Shown here piece by piece: positions 52,797-64,000 of a DNA stretch of 64,000 nucleotides; the stretch's first letter is position 1; each line of letters begins with the position of its first letter. Source of the DNA: Diadema setosum. Its lineage: Eukaryota; Echinodermata; Echinoidea; Diadematoida; Diadematidae. The stretch spans positions 17,261,506-17,325,505 of the forward strand of contig NC_092692.1 in the NCBI RefSeq assembly GCF_964275005.1, given 5' to 3'. Both the position numbers and the translations under genes were made by a program. The notes beneath the pieces are model-generated. The model saw only the letters and a list, made by a program, of their open reading frames with translations, was not told the DNA's origin and ran no database searches.

Positions 52797-54894
52797 GTAA
52801 GATTATCACACCCATTCTTCTCAAAATATGAAACTACGACGAGTAGAACCGATATTTGCGCTACACTGAACTGTACTTTGATGAAACAGTGGTGTCTGTG
52901 AAAGGACAAAAAACAGACCTCCCCATTAACCAGTCTGAATTTGGAGGAAATAATCTGAATTTTGACCATTCCCAGCTCACGTTTCAACAGAAGTTTTCCT
53001 ATTTTTCTTGACAATCTTACCACACACTCCTAATATGGGAACTGCTCTTTCTTTCCTTCTTTTGAGCCGTATCGTCCCGACTTTCCAATCAGAAAGGTTG
53101 GGAGGTCTGAAAAAGAGAATCTGATAAGATTTTTTAAAACAAGCAATGCGCCTCCTGTCGCTGTCATTAGAGATAAATAATATGCCTAGTATAATTATTA
53201 TGTATTATTGATAACATCATTCTTTCATTACTATTTGTTCAAGCTGCATGTTGTCATATCTATCATCATTTAGTTAATATTTTTGCATTTTAAAGGGACA
53301 TTCCATACGATTTACATAATTTCACATAATGCAATATATAAATGGATAGTGCCATAATGTATAGATTTGCCTCAGGTCCTTGAGCACTGATTAACCATGA
53401 CTCTAAATACTCAAAACATATTACACTGAACAAGGATGATGACATAGCGGGAGGGGCTAACATGGGGATGTGGACTCTTCCACCTCCCTGCTCACATACC
53501 CCAGTAATGATAATGAAAGTTCATTACAATACCACTTGCTTAACAAGTCCACCAGCGTAGAATCCATGCATACTTTCTTCTTTTTTGTTCTGCTTGCTTG
53601 GGCACCCAATCACTGATGCATGCATTTACATTGTATGTGAAGCTGCTGTAACTTGTCATCACCATCGTTCATGTCATTGTGATTTGTTATCAATTTTGAA
53701 GAAATTTTTATTCCTCATCCCAAAAACTATATAAATTCTGCAACTATGTACCCAGTATAACCAATTTATAGATGTTCAATTGCAAAAGTCTGAAAATCCT
53801 CCAGAATTCTCCTTTGAATACAGTTCGCCAACGTGTGTCTCTGTTCACACAAATTACTTTCTTTTATTGAAAATTTAATTGACATTAGCGCCATGTTTAC
53901 TTTCACTAATAACAGTAAATATGAGGAAAGTAAAATGATTGTGTTTGTTTACTCTCCAATGGACATGATTGTATACTTCAATTAACGAGCAGACAATAAT
54001 GATATACCTCAACTTTGCCTGCACCTCCCCCACGAATACATTTACATGTAATTCTATAAGTCAGAAGAAACATTTTCTTTATGCATGCTTTGGTCCCAAC
54101 AAAGCGCGGGGCGTGTGCAATCATGTTTCTATCCCTCAGATAGAATTTGATTTGCGGTAGACGCACTTTATAGCAGCCATACAAGTCTCCTGTCGAGTTT
54201 TCGAGTAGGCCTAAGTTTCATAAACGGCGACAAAATTCAGAATGCATTGTTTGTCTAGACGTCTCGTCGAGCCGCATCGCATTATACGAGGAATATTCAT
54301 GAACATTATTTCGCTTCACCAATTTACTCAAGACATTCTACACTCTGACCTAAACGATACAGTGCGTATACAGTGCGTTATCCACCGTGCGATTTTTTTT
54401 TTTTCTTTCACATGTATACAGCTAGAAAATAGAATGTTTGGTACATGCACCGAGTCTAATCAGGTTAGGTGATATTCTCCCTGAATTAGCACAGAAATCG
54501 CTGAGTTTGAAGAATGAGATGACAATTGAAAACAACAACAACATTGCTGATGACAAGGGCATTTAGATAAGTTCCTTTTCTTGGTATACCATAATGTATA
54601 TTCCATGGGAAGGCTTGTGATAACCGGTATGGCTTCGAATGAAAAGATAACACGAAAATTAGTGATGCAAATTGTGTCGAAAACTTTGCCATAACATTTT
54701 TGATCATTCAGTGATTTTCTGGGTCTAAAATGTATGTTCACGCATTCTATGTTGTACATTTCTTCCTCATGAAAGCAAAGGAAGAGCAGATAAGCTTAGC
54801 AGTGTAGGAGTTCTACAAACTCAGTCAATATTAAAGGTGGAATTCATCTTGTATTCGATTTGTGTATAAAAAGAGAACTAAATAAAAATTAGAG

Positions 54895-55445
54895 AATACC
54901 TGAAAAATTTTGCAACTTTTATTGATCAAATAGATTTTGTTTTCTTACTAACATTATGAACTTCTTCAAATTTCTTATTCTATTTCTTATTGCATGCAAC
55001 ACATAAACCCACATTCTTGAAAAATCATGAAGCGCACTCTCAACTAAAAATGTACTGTCCCTTTAAAACAAAAGATCGTGAGGATGTTTGAGGAAGAAGG
55101 AGAGACATGGGCCACGTTTCATAAAACTTGTCATCAATAATAAGTTACGATAGTTGTATAATAAGCTACTGAAATCCTTGCACCTGATTGCCCGAGAGCA
55201 AATTTGTTACAGGATGTAAGTAGGAGCCATTTCAATAACTTTATTGATCAAATAGATATCATTTTCTTCCTAGCATTATTATGTTGGTTTTGTTGGGTTG
55301 TTTTTTTTTCAAATTTCATTCTTTATTTCATATTGTATCACATAAGCCCAAATTTTTGAAAATGATGAAGCCGCTCTCTCAACCAAAAGTGTACTGTCCC
55401 TTTAAAACAAAAGATCGAGAGGATATTGGAGGGAGCATAAAGGAA
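54895..55445 (+). repeat. Diverged direct duplication of about 200 bp
   Basis: A segment with ttgatcaaatagat, cttattgcatgcaacacata, tgaagcgcactctcaac and tgtactgtccctttaaaaca appears at about 54920-55090 and again at about 55243-55425 in the same order. Between the copies lies a half copy of the GGGCC..TTTCATAAA MITE (55110-55215). Confidence 0.75.
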
Positions 55446-56699
55446 AGACTACTATGATCGTGACAGACAACGAATTAGCATGTCTGTATATTAGAAACAC
55501 GACATCCCATTTAATGACGAGATAGCCGCCTTGCATGGCTGCCATGTATCTCATTTGAGACTCTTTTATTGGTCTGCGCATAGTCGTAAATAACGACAGT
55601 AATAACAGTATCCCGATACTCCACCAACTCCATACAATAATTAAATAGTTCTTTAACACAGCTCAACGAAATCTATGATAGTGATGATGATGCTTATATG
55701 CTCATGATAATAGAAACAATTTGATCACAATAAGCTAATTTGAAAGATGATGGTGATGATAACAAGGATATTAGAAATGATTATAATAACAGAAATATAT
55801 TAGAATTTTACTAAATTAGAAGGAAGGAGTGCACATTATATAAGGTGAGAATATTCATAAGACCATAGTAGATTCATTAAAAAAATACTCCGAGACAATG
55901 ATACTCTACATAAGAGACATTGCTCGCAAAAGAGAAGAGAAGAGTCTGTATGAAATAACAACATGAAAAAAGAAAATGGCGATTAACGAAAGGACGCCTT
56001 TTAAATGACTTACTGGTGTTGAAATAGTCACTGTTTTTAGGGGGTTGTATTCATCTAATTTTGCTAAGACATTTACAGATCGGTATGGAGGTACATAAAT
56101 GGCGTTAATAATATTCCATACACATTATCATGTTTGTCTTTTGTAATTCTTCATAGCTTTTTTTCGACACAGGCACTACAAATTTGGGAATGATCGTTCG
56201 ATTTTCGTTTGATTTTATGACTTTTAAGCACACTTGACCTTCAGAGTGTTTACAAGGTTCAAGAATGAACAGTAGCGATAATGGGACTAATAGAGCGAGA
56301 GAACAAGTTTGCCTGTTGAGACTAATTGAGAATAATGAGGTACGTGACGTCACTGTTAATGTAATCACGAAACGATTTATTACAGCTGAGAGGTGGGACA
56401 GAGAAGTGTCACACATCCCAGATTACCAAGTCTGTTAGCTGTCCTGAAACCAGAATGTCCATTTACAGTACAATTTCTTTCAAAGGAGCATTTGATATGA
56501 GAACGGCGACTGTTGTTATATTTAGCTCAAACCTTCCTTGTTCTTTGCAATTAAAACGAAAGCATTCTCTTTACAGGTCTGTACTATAAGAATGACGAAT
56601 AAAATCAGTGTAACTGAGCGGTCAGTCACAGGAGATTGATACTGTAAGCGTACCTAAAACGAGAACGGTATCAAGTGTGAAGTGACGACCTATGTGCAC

Positions 56700-56755
56700 G
56701 TGAAACCAAGCGGTCAAGGCATTGACTATCCGGGTTCGATTCCCGGCGGAGACCA
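56700..56755 (+). pseudogene. tRNA-like fragment (damaged tRNA gene or SINE head)
   Basis: Contains a D-arm-like aagcggtcaaggc and a perfect T arm ccgggttcgattcccgg with box B, followed by acceptor strand cggagacca and a T-rich stretch. The anticodon arm is nearly absent between them and the 5' acceptor strand does not pair, so it is not a working tRNA gene. Confidence 0.5.
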
Positions 56756-58002
56756 ATTTTTCAACTCATACACTTTCTCACAAAAAAGGAGGAACTGTAA
56801 GACGAATAATAATTTCAAAGCTACGCACAGTTTTTTTTTTTCTTTCCTCATATCTCACATTTATTGATTATGTATAATATATCACATTCAATTATTTTGT
56901 GGAAAGGGAACAAAGCGTTATGATACCTCGCTGAAAGTTCAAAGAGGATTACAGGCAGTAGTACTGTCTAAAAATGTCAAAATAAACAACGATGTAGTCT
57001 TATCTTCACGCGGGGAGTATATAGCAATGCTATTATTGCGTGGTCTCGCGAACCCTGCTTTTTATCATCCATTCAACTTTGCCAGGCATAATTATCTTTC
57101 TTTTCTTACACCTATCTATCTATCTATCTCTATAAAAAAAAAAGGTTTCGAGTTAACAAAGAAAATATCAATAAAAGGAGAACTAGACAGGAATATCGTT
57201 AGAGTACTACTTAAACGGAACCATGACTTCGTATTTTCGTATTATTACAATAAAGTTACGCGAGTGAACGGCCATTTTACATGGTTATTTCGAGGTCTTT
57301 GTCGACTTAACGAGCCAAATGCGAAATTTCACCAGTATCTGCTTATCTGCTTTCATTCAAACTACAGCATGAAGCTTTCACAGTATTATAAAGCATAAGG
57401 GTCTTCCTCTCTTTAATAGCAACGGTTTCGACTGGGAGTGAATGAATATTAAATTTTATCTATGTATTCTCAAAGTAACGGACATAAAGTACCCCCTTCT
57501 TTTTACAGGAGCAATAAATCGTTAAACTTCACTGAATATGGTTATAGAATCAACTGCACCCCGCCCATTGCCACCTACGTGTTTTGTTGGGTGGTTCCTC
57601 TATATATGTGAATATTGACACGTCCACAGGTAAAATAATGTGTGTTTGCACACTCCGAGAAGGAAGTGTGGTTATGAAAGTAGAATTTTACAGTAATGGA
57701 TGGATTCTATCGTTTACACACCCTTCCATCTTCTTTGATAACATAATCATCATAAAATGTCAAATGCTACACCGAGCTTTGATGTGACTTATTTATTGTG
57801 TGGATTCTTCTTTCATACAGTCCAGGTAAAGCGTTTTGGAATATGGATATCACCAGGCCACACCCTGGCTATAGGTGACCCAGATTTCCTTTCTATGCTG
57901 AATAGAATGGATGTCCTGTAACAGGGGCATGATTGTAAAGACACTACTGCACGTAAGACAAAAAGGGAAACTACTATGGACCTAATAGACCAATGACTTA
58001 AA

Positions 58003-58323
58003 GGCCCGAATTCACGAAGGTGGTACAAATGAAACCATGGTTTAAACCATGGAGCGCCAAGTGTCGCATGGAATATTTCGTTACGAAATTGGTCATTTCG
58101 TCGATGAAATTCATGATTATTTTGTAACGAAATGACACCATTTTGTAACTAAATGAACATTTCGTCCACGAAATGATAATTTCGTTATTCAACGAAACGG
58201 TCATTTTGTTGACGAAATGACCAATTTCGTAACGAAATATTCCGTGCGACACTTGGCGCTCTATGGTTTTTGTCCATGGTTTAAACCATGGTTTCTTTTG
58301 TACCACCTTCGTGAATTCGGGCC
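58003..58323. mobile_element. Palindromic MITE, GGCCCGAATTC family, copy 2
   Basis: The ends ggcccgaattcacgaaggtg and caccttcgtgaattcgggcc are perfect inverted copies that continue through gtacaa. Next come palindromes ccatggtttaaaccatgg on both sides, gagcgccaagtgtcgcatgg facing its copy, and many repeats of atttcgt and acgaaat in the centre. It could fold almost along its whole length. Confidence 0.93.
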
Positions 58324-58556
58324 AAAAAGTCTTATCTTGTTATCTTCTCAAACGAAACTTTCAAAGTATCCACATAAGGGTTAGCTCTTGCATACATCTT
58401 TTCAGAAGCATATACTATACATGCATTTTCCCTTTCTGTTTGATATTACTCGTGCACCCGATGACGACTACCGTTAAAAAGAAATTACTCAAGCAGACGT
58501 AACAGACCAAAGTTTCTGAAGCTGTATAGGCGGTCTTGTTAGAAAAACTTTCACCA

Positions 58557-58708
58557 GGGCCCCATTTCATAAAACTTGTTATCAATAACAAGTTACGATA
58601 TAGTTGCAATAAGCTACTGAAATCCTTGCATCTGAATGGATGAGAGCAGAATTGTCACAGAAATGTGGCAGTTGTTGCTGATAACAGTTTTTATGAAACG
58701 GGATCCCC
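58557..58708. mobile_element. Palindromic MITE, GGGCCC..TTTCATAAA family
   Basis: The left end gggccccatttcataaaact and the right end gtttttatgaaacgggatcc are inverted. The inner gttatcaataacaagtta and tgctgataacag arms are partly matched. A half copy with the same left arm lies at 55110-55215. Confidence 0.8.
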
Positions 58709-59806
58709 GTCTATGATCACCCATTATTTACACTATATCTTCCTTCATGATTTACTTCGTAATAAAAAAACTGTATGTCAACTGCTTCGTCAACTGTTTC
58801 CTGTTATTATTTTCTCTACATGAATAGTGAGTTGAGTTTACATTTTAATTTTTTTTATTGGGAATTCGACACACCTTATTCCAACATGAGGAATCACGTA
58901 ACGACAAAGTGAATAAATTAAAACAAAAATGATAGAAGATGTCAATCATTAGAAACTGATAGAAATAGGAGGGTCTGAAAAAGAACACTCCTTCTCTGCA
59001 AAGAAGGAATATAGGATGGGGACAAAGTTCACAATGCATAAGGGGTGGTGTGTATCATACTTCTCCTCATGGTCGAACCTAGCACATCGGACATACATAA
59101 GGCGGGGCAACGTTGAGCTACTTGACCTTTCGACTCTTGTACTTTGATCCTATATGCAATATAATTATAGCAACAATATTCAAGGGACCTGATGTTTGAT
59201 TACGACCACCTGACATGGTAAGGTGCATGGTGTTATTGATATAGCAATAATTGCCCACTTACACACACTGTAGTCATTAAAAAAAAAAGTTCATAATTAT
59301 GATAGCAGCAATTCTCAATATAATATGAACACGTATTAGTGATGATTGGATCTGAAGTTCGATTGACGGCATGGGAGTAACTGGACTCTTGGACTCACTG
59401 ATTAAAAATAGCATACTAACAGTAATCCGTTTAGCAATGATCTGTCATCAGCCTCTCCGTTTGCTCACCTTACACACCGGTTTTGCAAACAGCATTTGCC
59501 GCTTTCCAAGTATGACGGATAAACCGTAGTGACTGAGGGTTAGCGATCCGAGGGGTTTCCTTTCCCAATCCTCCTCCCCTGAAAGGTTTAATCTTGAAAA
59601 TGAGAATTTGACTTTTGGGGGATATTGTTGCAATCTGAGTTTGCTCTAAAAGAAATCATCTGTAGATTAGCATGCGTCGACCAACGAATTCGTTGCATCA
59701 GAGTTCATTTCTAGCTTACATTGCAGACATTGGAATATGAAAGCCGTAAAAGACAAACGTCAGAACACTACCAGAGACCCCTTGGGTAACCGATAAGCAT
59801 CAAACT

Positions 59807-60127
59807 TACCCTACTGTAAAGAACATAGTTTCCCACAGTGTGTTCAATGTGTTCATACCAGTCGACTATGTGAAAACGGTCAAATTTAACAGTGTGAAGA
59901 TGATTCACATTGTGGTGTGGTTTTTGAAAGAGAGTTCACATAGTAATGTTCTGTTTCACACTGTGAATTGGCGATTCACAATATGAATTGATGATCAACA
60001 ATGTGTTCACATTGTTAAAACGCTCGAAACAGTGTGAAGAAATTTCACACTGTGTTCACAATATGTTCACATTGTGTTTCACATTGTGCTTTACACTGTG
60101 GGACACGGTGTTCTTTCCAGCAGGGTA
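59807..60127. mobile_element. MITE built from TTCACAnTGTGAA units, TACCCTGCTG ends
   Basis: The left end taccctactgtaaagaacat and the right end, reversed, taccctgctggaaagaacac continue as inverted copies to cccacagtgt. TA at both borders fits a TA target. The interior is about nine variants of the near-palindrome ttcacantgtg in both orientations. No reading frame is meaningful. Confidence 0.88.
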
Positions 60128-60479
60128 TTTACCAAATATTGTGTAAACTCGGGAGTGGCAAGTGACCAAGAGCTGGTGGAGGGTCGGGGTGGATATAAAG
60201 GAGAGATTATGGTCTTTATAGGTAGCAGTGATTCTTGTTCGAAGATAATATTCATACAATGGAAAACACGGAATTTTCAAAAGTCAGCATAACATTATCT
60301 TGATAAGCCTGACATATTTCAGACAATTTCAGGAGAAATCATTCAGTAATAAAAGGGAAAAAATCCCGAGCATTTTTCAAAACAAGAGATCCGGGGATCT
60401 CTCGCTCTCCTGAGTATCACATGAGTTCACCTTCCACACAAAGTCATTCTTGCAAACTACCCAGCAGAAAGAACGTGTA

Positions 60480-61500
60480 GCAAACTTGGGAAGCTTTGGA
60501 GGATCTCCAGGAGAGCATGGTATACATTTGCATAATTTTTCTATCACTTTAGCAATAAATACCTGCCAACTTTGCAGAAAATTTGATCATTCGTTTTCAA
60601 ATAAGATAAAGAAATCGAAATGTCAAACTGGCCCCGATTTGGTCCCGGCCCCAAGAGGACCACCCCGTGTATATACCGTAAGCACACTTGAAAGTACATT
60701 CACTTATGTACTCAAAGTATTTCTCGTTTCATAGAACAAGATTTTTCAAAGATTTTCTTTTTTGGGGGGGGGGAGGGGGGTTCTGGGCCTTCTGGGGACT
60801 ACCAGGTGGGGTTGGTACTGTGCGATAATATATAGTCTATGAACCATCCTAGCAATAGTACCTGCCAAGTTTGAAGAAATATGACCGTGCTTATTCAAGA
60901 AGAAGATGAAAATGAAAAAACTTTGCCATGAACAAATTGCATTCACCAATAGACTTACTCATAGCACTATATACTGAGCTCCAGCACTTCTGGTTCAAGA
61001 CAAGAAACTGTTTTATGATTCTTTAACCCTTTTATAGGGGGCTTTTGGGAAGGGGGATGCATGTGGTGCCCAACAGAACAAATGGAGATCCTATCGCCCC
61101 ATGGATGCTAAATGCCAACTTTGGTGAAAGTCTACCATGGGGTATCGAGAAAAAGCTGAAAATGCGAAGTTGGATCACAATTTGTCCCCCCCCCCCCCCC
61201 GAGCCCCGAGGGAGGAACCCCCCGATCCATCATGAACAAACCTGAAACATGTAGTCACCAATAGACTTACTCAAAGCACTAACTGAGCTCAATCACTTCT
61301 GGTTCTAGAGAAGAAGATATCTAAAGATCCCTTAATCTGGGGGCTTTCGGGGGCCCCTCAGGGGGGGGGGGGGGTGGCATTTCGCCCAACTGAACAAATT
61401 AAGATCCTATCAACCTGCAAAGATTGGAGAAAATCCGTCGCGGGGTTCCCCCGGATCAGCCATGAACAAACTTGAAACTAAGGTCACCAATTTACTTTGG
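60480..61500 (+). repeat. Diverged tandem units, three to four copies
   Basis: The phrase catgaacaaa..caccaatagacttactca..agcacta..actgagctc..cacttctggttc..agaaga recurs at about 60929, 61229 and, shortened, 61462. Before each comes agcaatagtacctgccaa or a relative (60551, 60850). G or C runs end each unit. Periods are about 300 and 230 bp. Confidence 0.7.
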
Positions 61501-62447
61501 TTACAAGGTGCGCATTTCTCAATCAATACACGCCTGTGCATTCTCAATGGTTTGGGTCAAGATATTGATGTAATACCCATTTTGTCAAATTCTGTTAATC
61601 ATCACTGGATATGCTATTTTGAAAATACATTGTAGAATGCAGAAATAAAACTGAACCAAGCTGGACATGAACAAACGTGATGGATGGGTTTCGTGCACAT
61701 TAAACAGCAATATTCAAATACGCCTCTCAAAAACACAACTGCTGGTAATCATAGTGCCGTTTTTTCATTCATGATGGTAAAGATGTAAATATGATATGAA
61801 GCACCCTGAAGTCTTTCCATTGGAAAGCCATCGCTATTATCACCACATACCTGCAGTTTTTATCTATCGAACGTGATAACCTGAAAGGTTGCAAAAGACA
61901 AGTTTATTTGAAGGTGGCTAGTATGCACACAGCTTGGCAAAGCGTGCCTGGACAAAACTTTCTGAGACATCACTCAAGGCTTAAGATAATATAGCTATAA
62001 ATCATCTGATGCAGGTTTGATGACAGAACCACTCAGAATGAATGATTACTAGTATTCAGTGTAGTCGGTCAAATTCCAAATAATTCAATCATGAATCAAT
62101 ATCGTGACCTATTGAAATTCGCTTTTTTTAGTGTGTGCAAATATGCATCAAAAAGGAAACAGACATTGCTCAGTTGAGTCAAAGTGTACAGACTTCAACC
62201 TCGAATTCGCGCATGCGTACTAATCATGCTACCATTAAATTCTTCTTAAATCATCATCCTCCCAAGAAAATGAATCAATCCATGCATGGTGCAAATTTTA
62301 AGCTTTCAAAATCGTTTCTGTTCAAATTTTGTTGCCAACGGTTTTCAGATCTGTTGTCAGCATAGAGATATATGCAAGCCTATATGCTACTCTCCACGAT
62401 GGCCACGTACGTTGATTCTGATAATGATGGTCATTATGATATCATTG

Positions 62448-62690
<243 letters not shown>

Positions 62691-63254
62691 TGATTGTTAG
62701 TATTATTATTAGTATTAGTGTAATTACTATTACTATTATTACTGTTATTGCTGTTTTAGTAATGGTAGTCTCGATAATAGATAATTGGAACGAAAATTGC
62801 TATGTTTAGATTGTGATTTAACAACAAAAAATGATAATGACAAAGAGCAGAGTAATAATGGTAATAATAATTAATCTTTGCGGTATAGGATATTGTAGTA
62901 ATGATTTTTTCCCCGCTGACCCGTGTGACTCATATGCCGTCTGTTCTGTTGAAGGGGGAGTGCTCTAATTGTACAGAGTTAATTTGCCAATCCTCTCATG
63001 GCATCAGTTTGCGGTTGTGATCAATTTTCCGTGTGTCCCGACCATGCAGAATAGCCTATCTCTCGTCAAATATTGACAGTAGCCCCAACATATGGCTCTC
63101 CTTACATCACTATAGTTGCCAAGCAAAAGCCATGCTCACGATACCACCGGTCTATGATCAGAGAGCCTCTCGGGATTCATTCACTCAGTCGTGTCTCCAG
63201 AACGTCGAGGTTTGAAGAACAGCAAAACATAAAACAAATTTGCTTGTTTCATAT

Positions 63255-63620
63255 TTTTTTTCCACCTGAGAAGATGGCTATAGATAACCCATATTCAGCT
63301 GCACTATGTATCTGGACTTGCATGGGATACAGTCGGATGTGAGGCGGGACCACTTCACTGGGTTATGCACCCTGCTCTTTGCGACGAATGAAACGGGATC
63401 TTTTACGTGCATGAGTTGTGACTCTCTCACACTCGGGACCTCCATTTTATGTCCTATCCGAGGGACGGGGTGTCTCGTCTCTTACTAAAGGGGGGGGGGG
63501 GGGGGGCGGGAGGGGACGGTATGATTACACACAGCATTGCTCAGTAAGACTCTGGAATAGAGCCCAGGTCCTTTGGATCTGGAGGCAGACGCGCTACCGA
63601 CTGAGCCAAATCACCACCCT
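63255..63620 (-). mobile_element. tRNA-derived SINE, copy 2
   Basis: On the minus strand the head GATTTGGCTCAGTCGGTAGC (box A), a weaker box B at about 63549-63570 (gggctctattccagagt), and the body with aaagatcccgtttcattcgt and gcaaagagcagggtgcataa match copy 1 at 44690-45055. A G/C homopolymer has expanded within it at 63490-63507. The decayed box B suggests that it is older or inactive. Confidence 0.85.
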
Positions 63621-64000
63621 AAATTTGATTATAAAAACAGAAATATCAAACCTTTTTTTACAAGTTCAGGTCAGTTTAGATTTTATTTCTGCATTTTCCA
63701 TGAAAATAATAATAACAATAAATAACATGTATATAGTGTTTCTAAGCACATCGCTAAAGAACAGAAAAGTTGAATTAAACATACAGAATGAATAACGTTA
63801 CACCGTGACATGTACGAATAGAAAAAAGAAGCAATATTGTATGTAATAAATGCTACTGAAATCATGCATAAATTAACGATGAATGTATTAGAATTTATAA
63901 ACACGTATACGATAGATCCAAAGTACACCGATAATAATCACGATAATTATATAGCGTTTATAGTATTTGAACAAATACAATGAAGTCAATGAAGTCGTCA
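63621..64000. other. AT-rich sequence, nothing recognised
   Basis: No exon, repeat with clear ends or RNA gene was seen in this final stretch. Confidence 0.5.

Overview
The window is nuclear DNA from an animal, most likely a marine deuterostome invertebrate such as a sea urchin or another echinoderm. It is AT-rich, its genes have introns with ordinary GT-AG junctions, and it holds many short hairpin or MITE-type DNA elements, two copies of a tRNA-derived SINE, one CR1/Jockey-like LINE remnant and many long microsatellites and G/C homopolymers. The gene set is plainly metazoan: G-alpha 12/13, the mitochondrial uniporter regulator EMRE, ribosomal protein S2 and a Sans/USH1G-type ankyrin protein. 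Species assignment is inference. No bacterial-style operon and no retrovirus-like element was recognised.

Layout. 1-10600: the 3' part of a plus-strand G-alpha 12/13 gene (a 51-nt exon at 6782-6832, a terminal coding exon at 8565-9134 and a probable 3' UTR to about 10600). 10600-36000: about 25 kb with no recognised gene, made of MITEs, simple repeats, tandem duplications and one LINE fragment. 36180-39491: a complete five-exon RPS2 (uS5) gene on the minus strand, 275 aa. 39492-43359: a repeat-rich gap between the divergent RPS2 and EMRE start codons. 43360-46233: a complete two-exon EMRE (SMDT1) gene on the plus strand. 49104-52339: a three-exon minus-strand gene for a 121-aa protein I do not recognise; its first intron holds a 1.4-kb hAT-like element. 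52633-52796: the first coding exon of a Sans/USH1G-ANKS4B homologue on the plus strand, 293 bp head-to-head from the previous gene. 52797-64000: the start of that gene's long first intron, full of MITEs, a tRNA-like fragment, a SINE and microsatellites.

The genes do not form a pathway: Rho-linked G-protein signalling, translation, mitochondrial calcium uptake and a hair-cell/microvillus scaffold simply sit next to each other. No gene-encoded novel system is evident. The points most worth following are the unrecognised 121-aa gene sharing a short divergent promoter with Sans, the tandem splice acceptors of EMRE, the nested TTAA-flanked MITEs, several palindromic element families with distinctive ends, and the repeated CCGGAAGTG motif between RPS2 and EMRE.
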